From the NCBI GenBank assembly GCA_015847255.1, contig JADLZK010010875.1, positions 1 to 64,000 on the forward strand: 64,000 bases of DNA, in the 5' to 3' direction. The position numbers and the translations under genes are program-made. The stretch is from Hyparrhenia diplandra. Its lineage: Eukaryota; Streptophyta; Magnoliopsida; Poales; Poaceae. Every line of letters starts with the position of its first letter. Within the stretch, counting starts at the first letter, position 1. Below, piece after piece: positions 47,901 through 57,595 of the stretch. The notes beneath the pieces are model-generated. The model saw only the letters and a program-made list of their open reading frames with translations. It was not told the DNA's origin and made no database searches.

Positions 47901-48510
47901 CCCCGAGCTATTGCACCTGATGATCTCAGTCCGAGATGGAAGAGTCTTCACAGAACAACCAGCGGGGTCAAACTCAACAGAACAATTATTGTCGATGGTA
48001 AACTGACGAACAGAGATGAGATTCTTAATAATTTGTGGCGATACAAGGACATTATTAAGACGTAAAGTGGGTGATAACTCGGTGGAGCCGCGGGCGCGGA
48101 TGACAAAAGTGGAGCCATTACCAACGACAATAGTCAAGGAGTAGGGTACCAAGGGGAAAAGAACATGAAAGAGAGGAGGACCGAGAGGTCATGTGGGAAG
48201 TAGCACCGAGTCGAAATACCGCCGTTAGGGCCGGAGGGTGGGGGTTCAGCAACGCCGTGGTGAAGGCGTTAGCCGCCGCCGAGTCCCGTGAAGGAAGGCC
48301 GACGGGGTTGTAGTACCCTAGGGCAGCCCACGCCGATAAGCCATCAGGCCGCGCCCGCCGTTGTGAGCCAACAACGCCGCCGCCGCCGCTGCATGAGCAG
48401 CGCCCGCCGCGTGCGGCAAGACAGGATGGGCGCCAGAGGCGGCGTGGACACCGCCACATCCGATGGAGGCGACCACGGATTGTAGAAACTCGGCCGCCAG
48501 TGTAGGGTCG
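45000..48510 (-). pseudogene. Copia pol of element D (protease, integrase, RT, RNase H)
   Basis: On the minus strand: protease edge (LGATSHMTS near 48200), GAG-pre-integrase (WWHRHLGHPGHEAL, 47830-47790, then C..C pair CHACQLG), integrase (FDLVHCDLW, YYLVLLDDCTHYLW, then SQNGKAERIIRSINN and WAEAL), RT start (TWDLVPV and VVSGKWIFKHKF, 46280-46190), the YVDD site as MWMTL in a shifted frame near 45780, EFAMKDLGG (about 45705), and RNase H (EPHLATLKRILRYIRGTLHLGL 45400-45340; KHIEIDLHFV near 45010). At least six frame changes make it inactive. Most of the usual gag is absent. Confidence 0.85.
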
Positions 48511-50739
48511 AGATGGGGACTAGAGGGGGGTGAATAGTCCTTTCTAAAAACTAATTACGCCGGGCTAAACAAATATGATGTGGAATTAAAACTATTCGCT
48601 TAGCCAAGACTTCACCCCTCTAGCTAAGACTCTAAATCACCTCACAAAAGATCCTACACAAAGCAAATGAGGTGATAAGCCTAGCTCGAGCTCCTAACCG
48701 TTTCTATTGCAAGGTCACACAAACCTATGCACTAGTACTTTAAACAAGGGTGAGCTCCTACACAATTCTAATGAGCAAAAGCACAAAGCCAAACCTAAGC
48801 TCACTAGATGCACTAAGGACAAGGCGACACACGCCCCAACCCAAAGGCTCAAAATTACTTAGCTACACAAACTAAGCAAAGCAACTAACAAGCTACACAA
48901 GCTAGTAATTGCAAAGAGCTACCCACAAGCACAAGCACAAGGAATATATGAATGTAAATACAAAGCTTGTGATTTGGAGAATGCAAACCACCGAGAAGAG
49001 TAGACAAGTTGACACCGGTGATTTTTACCGAGGTATCGGGAAGCTTGCCAACTTCCCCTACTCCTCGTTGTGTCGACCAACACCTTGGGTGGTTCCTTTG
49101 GTGTTTCACCTAGATGGTTCTTGATTGTGACTCTCCGATCACTTGCCTCTCAAGGCACGCCCGCAAGGCACCGCAAGACACCACTCTCAAGTGAGCCTAT
49201 CACAAGGCACCGCAAGACACCACACTCACAAGTGAGGTAGCTCAAAGACACGCTCTAGTAGTGATGCTCTTCGCGATCCCCCGCAAGGTGAGCTCGAACC
49301 TCTCACAAATCCTCCCGGAGCACCGCACAATCTCCGCTTGCGTGCTTCACGGTCTCTTGCCACCAAGCCGCCTAGGAGGTGGCAACCTCCAAGAGCAACA
49401 AGCACACCGCTTGCAACACGATCACCTAGTGCCACTTAATGCGATCTCTCAACGCGAATGCACTAGAATCACTCCTCACTTTGATTTGGATGAACACTAT
49501 CAATCACAAGTGAGTGGGAGGGCTCTCAAGCACCACAACACAAGCCACCAAGGCCCAGTGTGCTCAGCACCCGAACAAGGTCGGGTATGTGGTGTATATA
49601 TAGCCCCCAAGTCAAATAGAGCCGTTGGGGTGAAATCCCCAGCCGCGCTGGCCGGGGACGCGACCGACCGACTCACCGCCGAGTCCGGTCGCTGGTCCGG
49701 CCGACGCTATCCGTCACTACCGACAAGCCATCGGCCCCACAGCCAACGGCTACTCGAAGCGCCCGGCCGCAGCTTCCGGCCAAGACCGGATGCGTCCGTC
49801 TGGCAGCCCGGTCCCCGTCCGTCCAAACCGGCTCGCAGGGGCTCCGCCAGACGCGACCGACCGGCGCGGCTCGGGTCGGTGCGCGTCCGTCGAAGGTCCG
49901 GCCGACGTTTTCCAAATAAAAACTCCACCGAAACACCGACGCCTTCTCTTCGACATGCTACCCATCAAGTATACCAATTTGTGCACGAGGATGAGTGGTT
50001 CCCAAACCCAACTCAACCCCTCGCAATCACCCGCCGCCTTTGCAAATGTGCCAACACCACCAAGTGTACATCACCATGTGCATGTGTGTTAGCTTTTCCA
50101 CAATCATTTCAAAGGCCCGGTTAGCTCTTACCACGCCACTCGATCCTAACACATCGCAAAGTTAGATCGCTCAAGTGGCACTAGATGACCGATATGCAAA
50201 CAAGTTTGCCCTCTTGATAGTACGGCCATCTATCCTAAACCCGGTCATAAACTTCTCTAAGCTCCTCATGACCGTGAAATGAAATGCCCTATAGGTTATA
50301 CCTTTGCCGGCGCATTTCCATTCCGCTCCATCTCCAAGTGCCGATGCAACACATGCACCAACACGATCACCAAATGATATGATCCACTTCATATCATCAC
50401 GTGACACTATTGGTCCATCGATCTTGACCTCACTTGCTCTTTCACCGCTAGGCGTCGGTCCGCCGGGCGCCAAGTCTTGCCAAGCTTCACCGCCCATGTC
50501 CATCGCTTTCACCGCCTCGACTTGCCCTTCACACTTGCAACCGGTCCATCAAGCCAAGCCTTGTCTTGATCTTCACCACCTTGGTCACATGACTCCATGT
50601 CATGTTTCATATGCAATAAAGTTCCTTCATTTGTCATCATGAGTGAACTAATCTCCCGTGGTATTATCTCAATCACACATATTAGTTCACCTAACGTTGA
50701 CACTCAATTACCAAAACCACAAGGGACCTTTCACCGAGG
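48511..50739 (-). mobile_element. Unclassified repeat E inserted in copia D
   Basis: 2.2 kb interrupts the copia gag region. On the minus strand it starts GGTGAAAGGTCCCTTGTGG and ends CTATTCACCCCCCTCTAGTCC, both widespread in grass genomes (from general knowledge). A possible 5-bp duplication is TCGAG (48506-48510) and CCGAG. The middle (49620-49920) is GC-rich with repeated 'ccggccgac' and 'gtccgtc' motifs. The long plus-strand frame 49261-50124 shows no domain and is probably not a gene. The class (LTR-like or DNA transposon) is not resolved. Confidence 0.6.
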
Positions 50740-51055
50740 CGACCCCCTCCGGCGTCTTCCGCCGCCGCCGCTGGCCGAGGGGTTGCTGCCTTGGTGGGGG
50801 CAGCAAGAGGCATGGTCGTGGCCATCGCGGATAGGATCGCTGCGCTGTAGGGCCGGGCGCTGGCGAAGGAAGTAGTCGCGCGCTGTAAGGATCTTGCGCA
50901 GGGGAGGGATCGCGGCTGGGTAGAGGCCCACGCCGGTGAGGGAGGGTGGCGCTGGGCGGAGGCCAGACCCGCCGAAGAAAGAGTCGCGACTGCGTGAGGC
51001 CGGCGCTTCGAGGGGTAGGGCACCGGAAGAGAGGATCAAGATACGGCCGATACCA

Positions 51056-51277
51056 TGAGAGAAGGTAATGTCTCGGTGATCAATTAATCCTGAGAGAAGG
51101 TGCGTGTACATATAGTAGGCATGGAACAATCCTGGCCGGCCATGCCAAGTCTCCATGCCTACACATACTCTCACACACACACACACACTATAATGGGAGG
51201 CATGCCTACACATACTCTCACACACACACTATAATGGGAGGCCCGTAGACACTCCTCTCCTGTCCACTAGTCTAACA
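51056..51277 (-). repeat. Element D 5' LTR (right)
   Basis: 222 bp. The high identity to the left LTR suggests a recent insertion, although the pol region already has many frame changes. Confidence 0.92.
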
Positions 51278-52880
51278 AATACTAACTGGATAACTCGCAT
51301 ATGATTATATGCCAAAAAACATTCAATGACCCTGAATCCTGAACTAACTTGAGGCCAGATATCAACTTCGATACTAGGTGCTTAAGTACTAAGCAAAGTC
51401 ACACTATGATAAAGTAATGTCACTCACTAATCCCCGAACCAATTAATTTTAATGTGACAGGTCCATCTCAGTGTTAGCACTGATTAGCACCTACAGTAGA
51501 ATTCTATTCAATATTCAGGTCATACAAGTAAAGGGTGACAAGAACCTTATTTACACTTATTTTCTTCAGTTTAACTATTTCAATGGAAAAGAGCAGAAGA
51601 AATAACTACATCGTCTGGAATAGTATGCTCACGAAAACAGCACAGATCATGTCCTATATATTTAAGTAAGAATGCACGGGTATAGCTGTCACAGTGTCAC
51701 ATAGTTAAAATGATCAATGGTGTCAGCCTTCTATTACAAACAATTTGGCAGGGAAGGTCAGGTTAGGCATACCAATAGGGGGAATCATAGCAGGAAAATT
51801 AAATGGACATATCCCAGCACAAACACCAAGCGTTCCCGAATGCTGAAGGTGTCAATCCCATTAGAACCATTTGATAAATATTCACCCATTTGCAGTGTTC
51901 CCATTCCGCAAGCATGCTCCACCACCTCTATACGATTAAGAGTTCAAAATCAAAGTGGTATAATAAATGGTCAAATAAGAAAGGATTCTATCACAGAAAA
52001 GGTCAACAGTTCAAGCATATGAAAAGGTCAGTTCAAGCATATGAGAAGAGTATTGTTGAGTAAAACAAATAAATCAGCAGTACTATTGGCTTTTGATGCA
52101 ATCTAGATGTGGAAATCATGAGACGACATGTGAGACTACACAAATAATGACAAAAATATATGATTAAGCAAGATTTTTTGTGCCTCCTGTTGCAAAACTA
52201 AAGTCTGAATCAAGTGATAGTTGAATTGATTGAATATTTCAAAACCAAGTGCATGCTTCCAATAATCTGGGAACTGACCTAGACCGCGGAACACGCCGCC
52301 CCACGTATCTTTCAGCCGCCTTGCCCTGCTCGTAGTGATGTTCTCTGCAAGCTTGTCCTGTAACCAGAAAGCAACCGACAGTCATGAAAACAAAGACCAG
52401 ATACCATCAGGATGACACAATAAGTACCTGAACTGAACAAGGAACCACCATGTAGCCCGGATGAGCTCCCTGGAATGGAACTTGAACATGACGCGCTGCC
52501 TTGTCGTGACAGGCGTGTTCAGCCACCCGGGAAGGCTGTCCCGCAGCCTTAAACTCATCGGCTGTAGTGAGCACTGAGCAGGATCCGCGACACCACCTCC
52601 TGCGTCACCTGCGACACACATACACCAAATGCACGCGCCACATATCCACCGCTGACCGTCCAAATCGATTTGATCGAACCCGAATCAAAACTGCTTCAGA
52701 GGGGAGCAGGGGCTTACGGGTTGGTGACGCCGACGTGCTCGCCGGCTCGCGACCCGACGAACTCCCCCGCCGATGAGGAGGCGCAACCCTAGGCTTGGGA
52801 GGGAGGGGGCGAGAAGCTGGACGCGCGGGGTCACCCAATGTGGGAGGACGGGAGGAGAGGAGCCATGACACATACCAGGG

Positions 52881-53190
52881 CCACGCCGCGGTGGAGGCGG
52901 GCTATTGAGAGCCACGCCGCGGGCGGGGCGGCGGTGAAGGGTCTGCGACGCCGCGGCGGGAGGGAGAATGGCCGCTTTCGGGGCCGCGTTCGTTGGGGCC
53001 AAGGCACTGGGCCCGCGGGCGCATCATTCGCGGTTGAGCTTTTCGCCGTGACGAACGGCGACGACGAGGACGCCATCACCGCGCCAATCGCCTCCGCCAA
53101 GGACGCCAATCGTTGAGGGTCGCCGCGGAGTGTGCACGGACATCGACACATGGTGATCAGCCCACACAGGTAACCCCTCTCATGCGCAGT
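52881..53190. other. GC-rich region upstream of the ALDH6 pseudogene
   Basis: Probably holds the original first exon and promoter of the ALDH6 gene. The minus-strand frame here is Pro/Arg-rich and does not give a convincing mitochondrial transit peptide. Confidence 0.35.
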
Positions 53191-53338
53191 GGCGAAGCTA
53201 GAGAAAACTAGAGGGGGTGCCTTGCTCTTGTACATATGAAATTTTAGTCTACAACCATAGTGAAAATTTATTTCTAATAGTGATTTTTCAAAATTTTGTG
53301 GGTGCCCGGGCACCCACAACCCATAACGTAGCTCCGCC
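53191..53338. mobile_element. hAT-like MITE, copy 2
   Basis: 148 bp, inverted relative to copy 1 at 8980-9132: GGCGAAGCTAGAG...GTAGCTCCGCC, with the same 'gggtgcccgggcaccc' palindrome. The target duplication is not clear. Confidence 0.65.
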
Positions 53339-53344
53339 CAGATA

Positions 53345-54668
53345 TTGAGTGATGCTTAGATGTCAAGTCGACTATGAAGCATATGGATTTGGAGGTATTG
53401 TTGTATTGGTCCTTAGTGCAACAGTTACATGGCTTTTAACAGTGACGTCTACGTGGATTGTAGGAATTCATAGGATTACTAAGTTGGTTTTGAGTTGCAT
53501 GTTCTTGTTGGATTGGGCTAGTCAAGAGTGAGGACTTGGGAAAGATGCTACAATATAGAGTTGCGTAAGTCGTTGTCGATGCCCTTAGCAAAGAAGAGCT
53601 ATGCCGATAAGATTCGAAATGACATCACAAGTTTGGATTCAAGGATTGAGCAATCAATCTTTTGAAGTTGGATGAATAGTCTACTTTGGGATAAAGTTTC
53701 ACAAAGGACTTTTTCACTAAGTTGATTTTGGGCATGTGATATCATTATTGGATTGAAGTGACCATAGATACATGACATTAAAATATTACCGTCTAGATGA
53801 AGCATATGACATTGTTGGTACTTTTAGCATAGCAAACCGTGCTAATGAAGGTCGATAACATCAAAGCATACAGAGCTATATGCAGAATATGAGAGTTGAG
53901 CAGTTCAACCATAGTAAGGATACTAATAGTTGAACGTTGGAATGGAACCCACTTTGGATCAAGGGAGTAATGTGGGTCAATTGGAAGGTCTATATGATGG
54001 TTAAGGTACTTAATGTTATAAAAACTACCCCTAGTTACCTGGGTCTATCTCTTCTTAAGGGGAGTAGTGGCTTAAACTCATGTGTTTATTTCTCTCAAAC
54101 TATCTTCAAGTTACGAAGTTTATCTTGAAGTTGTGAGTTTGTCTTTGGATTACCCTCTATTTAGGATCATCTATCCTTATCAAGGCTATCGTTGTTGACC
54201 ACAGATGATAAGAACTAGACGTGAGTATATGAAGTAGGAGGTTGGTTAGTGCGGATTAAAAAGTGACAAAGCAGTAACATGTTGAGGCTTAAGACGTTGC
54301 AGTTTGGAATTGTTGGGAACAAGGAATTGTCGACGCTTAATCTCAAAAGGGTCATAAAGAACATCGCTGTGAAGAGTGATTTAACATCGGTAGCAACAAT
54401 GTATTTAAGGTTACTAAAATGGTAACAAGTGGGCTAACAATTGATGTACTAGGATTTGGGTGAAGTCACTCAGAGTTGTTCCATTACCTACTTGGGATAA
54501 GTTAGCAAGTCACTTGGAGTGAGATTATCGATAGGAAAAGCAAGGCAACGCCATTACCGAGAAAATGGAATTACGAGTACCAACCAAGATTCAAGACGGA
54601 GTATATCCATCTCTTTTGACTATCAACTTCCGAATCTCGACGAGATTCATCTTAAGGGGGGGTAGATT
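53345..54668 (+). pseudogene. 3' internal region of a Ty3/gypsy element, no intact pol
   Basis: Degraded DNA leading to 'cgaatctcgacgagattc' and a polypurine tract (aagggggggtagatt) immediately before TGTAACACCCC at 54669. This is the 3' end of chromovirus-like gypsy elements in grasses. No catalytic motif can be read. Confidence 0.6.
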
Positions 54669-57390
54669 TGTAACACCCCAAATTTTGCATCTTTCTAAAA
54701 ATAGAATAAAATGATTTGTTTATGTATTTTTATGCTCATAAAACATAGGAAAATAAATATTTTTGACAAAATAAAATTTATCATAAGGTAGTAACATGTT
54801 GTGCACTCATGCTGGAGCATTCTTTATTTTTGTGTTGTTTGGTTTTGGTCAAATCTGAAAAGAAATTTAAATTTATTAAAAACCCTTTTGAAAAGCAAAT
54901 TCTAGTAAAAGCAAAAGGCTCTCCTATTTATTTCTTTTCTCTTCCGGGTAATTCAGCTCAAAGGCTTGATCGGCCTGTCTTCTTGCTATAGTCCGTGCCC
55001 GAGGTTCATTTTGGGCCGGCCCATGTCGCTGAACAGCAGCAGCCCCGCTGCTCTTCTCTTCCTTGACCAGCTGACGAGTGGACCCCGTAGCTTTCCTCTT
55101 CCTGATGTCGAGTTCGACATGGTGCACGAGCCGGACTCCAGTACCGACCCGGCCACGATGCGCCCTGGTTTCCTATCTTGCAACCCACGCCGAAGCCCTA
55201 TATAATCCTAGCAGCCGCGTCCGCATCGCCCTACGTTTCCATCTACAAGCAGCCGCAAGCCCTAGCAAGAGCAGCAGCTGCAAGTTGCCGCCGCCGCCGT
55301 TTTTCCGCCGCCGAGCTCGAATTCCCGAGCGCCGTCGGGTCTCTTCTGATGTAGGTAAGCCCCAGAGCTTTGCCTCGGTTTTGCGCACGCGTTGGAAGAC
55401 TCTAACCCGAGCAAGTTGGCTTGTTCTTTGTTGCCGACGTGAGCAGCTCGCCGCCGACCGCCATCTTCGATCGTGCGCCGTCCTCAAGCCCTAATCGACC
55501 GCGAGATCGGTTCAGGTGAGATCGCGGCATCCTCCTCTTCTTTTTGAGCCCAACCGCGTCGAAAACGGTGAACCGTAGCGCCCAAACCACTTTACCCGGC
55601 GAACGTTCGCCGTCTCCGGCGATGGTGCCGCCGTCGTCCCTATCTCCCCTGCGAGGTAGCGCCGCCGGGGTCACCCCCATCTAATCTCGGCCGTCGATTT
55701 TAAATCGTGCGGTCGGAAAGATCCGAACCCTTTCATCCCGGCTATTTTGCAAGTTAGACCCTGCCGTCTACGGTTAATTCCGTAAGAGTCCTTGGCGCGT
55801 TTCGCGTTTACGCTATGCCTTCGGCAAAGCGTAATTCCATCTTATCAGCAGTAGTTTTCGCTTTCATCTAATTACAGTTTTGCCATCCAGATTCAAACTC
55901 TCATATCTTTCTCGCTTTAAATCCGATTTGAGTCGTTCAAGATTCGTTAGATTCGTAATTTCATAATCTACATGTCTATACCACTGTTGGTCAGGTTTTG
56001 AACTTTTAAATTTCGAATAATTATTTAGTCTATTATTTTATTACTAGTAAACTTGTAAAATTCATAACTACGCCCCGCTTTAGCCCGATTTCGTGATCTT
56101 TTACGCCGATGTGATCATAGTGACGTGTAGCTTAGTTTTATAAGCTTTTCAAACTGTTTTCTAATGATTGGTGTACTGTTATCTTATAATGCTCTTGTTT
56201 GCTTCCTCGTATGAATGCTCTGATGATTGTGTGTTGCTAATTGGAATCAAGTAGACGATGAGCGCTATGTTGGCAATCTAGAAGAGTTGATGATCAAGGA
56301 GTTCTATTGAAGATTTGGACCTGACAAAGGATCTCTGTTTGAGGCAAGTATAGCTTGGGATCATCCTTGATGTCCTATTCACTTTAATCATTAATTCATG
56401 ATGCATGTGTCCTCCTTGTTTACCACTAAGGACTTACCTAGTCTTGATTACTTGATCCTTGTCTCCTATGGGTTATGCATTTGGTAGTAATTTGCTAGCG
56501 CTAAAACCAACACACATTATTTATTTATTGCTTTATGGATTAAATCGATATGATTAGTTGATGATGCCATGGTACATAGGGCTTAAAGAGCTTGTGTTGT
56601 TATTTATGAAGCTCTTAGCTCTCCATAAGGACTTATTCATTCGTGATCATCCTGGGATATACAAGACAGCTATGGGGGTCACATGGCTCTAGCTTTAGTC
56701 ATTCGTGGATGGTGTTTACTCGTGTCGGTGGTTACCGAAACGAAGAGAATGGGTTGTAGCCCTATCGCTATCCCAAGATGTTTAGATAACCCCTTTGAAA
56801 GGCTTTATATGGTTTTCACTTGTTTGGGGAGTCATGAACCTATTCCGGTGGGAACCATGACCCGTAGTGAAAGTGTACACCTCTCGCAAGCAGAGTTAAT
56901 TAAACCGACATGTCACCGCGGTTCGGGTCATGAACGGCCTTGAGACATTAATGAATAGAATCACATGCTTATTATGTTGTTGATATTTAAATTGATGTTT
57001 ATATCTGTTCACACCGTGATTAATGGGACGATGGGATTCCTTTATGCTTAAGCTTAAAAAACTTGACCTACACTAAAAGCAACCCTAGCTTAAGACAAAT
57101 GTCACCTCGAGCCTCATTAACCCCCTCGGCTATGCTTGCGGAGTTCGACATGGACTCACCCTTGCTATTTCCCCACACCTCGGGAAGAAGTTAGGCTTGT
57201 GATCAACCGCCATTGTCCCCCTCGTGGAGTCTACACCGTAAGATCGAGTGTGTTTCCGCCGCTTGCTAGCTAAGGTTTATACTTTTATTCTATGCTCGTT
57301 ATATTTTAAGCATTGTGAATTGGTCATGCTTAATTGTCGCCGAGATTTCACCGCCAACGAACCGAAACGACTTATAGTTTCTAAGAGCTC
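54669..57390 (+). repeat. Long gypsy LTR (about 2.7 kb), right end unclear
   Basis: Starts TGTAACACCCCAAATTTTG after the polypurine tract. It contains a core promoter and GC-rich leader (55000-55680), then AT-rich DNA with 'gtgtacacctct' (56872-56883). A matching GGTGTTACA end was not found before the NLR-C flank starts at 57397, so the right end may be truncated. Downstream internal DNA and a second LTR are absent. Confidence 0.6.
55198..55206 (+). promoter_or_regulatory. TATA box in the gypsy LTR
   Basis: CTATATAAT lies about 30 bp before a GC-rich start region. Transcription would run rightward, toward and antisense to NLR-C. Confidence 0.5.
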
Positions 57391-57396
57391 GATGAA

Positions 57397-57595
57397 CTCA
57401 GTGTTTTTGGTGCCGCTGTCAGCAAAAGATTTTTTGCCACTTCAATATAAAGGAAACCTGTGTGTTTATCTTGCAATATAAAGGAAACTAACAAGATGAT
57501 ACTCTTACAATAATTCAACGAACGAGGCTGAAACTCTAAAACTGAAAAGAAAAGACAGATCGACAGCACTTTGAAACTCCAAAACAAAACAAAGC
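57397..57595 (-). other. NLR-C 3' flank, distal block
   Basis: Matches window positions 1-290 (flank of NLR-A): CTCAGTGTTTTTGGTGC, two 'caatataaaggaaac' copies, then 'ctgaaactct' repeats. It is separated from the proximal block by the retroposon at 57596-60542. Confidence 0.65.

Larger units (their letters stand above)
44612..51277 (-). mobile_element. Ty1/copia element D inserted in the ALDH6 pseudogene
   Basis: Short LTRs (44612-44825 and 51056-51277; TGAGAGAAGG...GTCTAACA) are flanked by a perfect 5-bp duplication AATAC (44607-44611, 51278-51282). A primer-binding-like TGGTATCGGCC (tRNA-iMet type) lies directly inside the right LTR and a purine tract (tgaggggag) inside the left LTR, so the element runs leftward. 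Pol order on the minus strand is protease, integrase, RT, RNase H, as in copia. It is broken by many frameshifts and by repeat E. Confidence 0.9.
42898..52880 (-). pseudogene. ALDH6B2: Methylmalonate-semialdehyde dehydrogenase (ALDH6 family) pseudogene
   Basis: The family is a mitochondrial enzyme of valine and pyrimidine breakdown. Minus-strand exons in order are: GEHVGVTNP (ends 52718); VTQEVVS...NTPVTTRQRVMFKF (52608-52449); DKLAENITT (52357-52279); VVEHACGMGTLQMGEY...NGIDTFSIRE (51927-51773); AKDRICKLVQSG (to 44299); VPQYEDGNFVGPTI (44217-44140); EEIFGPVLLLMK (43443-43408); SLDDAIQII (43315-43279); YGNGASIFTTSGV (43189-43113); PFFSFTGSKASFAGDLNFYG (about 42981-42898). About 190 residues, including the catalytic Cys segment, are missing between 51773 and 44390, and the C-terminus is cut off. 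There are frameshifts in at least five exons, mostly one-base. Copia element D lies in the gap. The first exon and transit peptide (52720-53100) are uncertain. Confidence 0.85.

Noticed and set aside
49261..50124. 287-codon plus-strand open frame
   Set aside because: It lies within repeat E, shows no domain and has a biased GC-rich half; likely chance.
44690..51250. CRISPR-like array from repeated blocks at both places
   Set aside because: These are the two LTRs of copia D with internal CA repeats; no spacers, and this is a plant genome.
42898..52880. ALDH6 as an integrated decoy domain of NLR-B
   Set aside because: It is on the opposite strand, has its own intron-exon structure and lies beyond the NLR-B stop.
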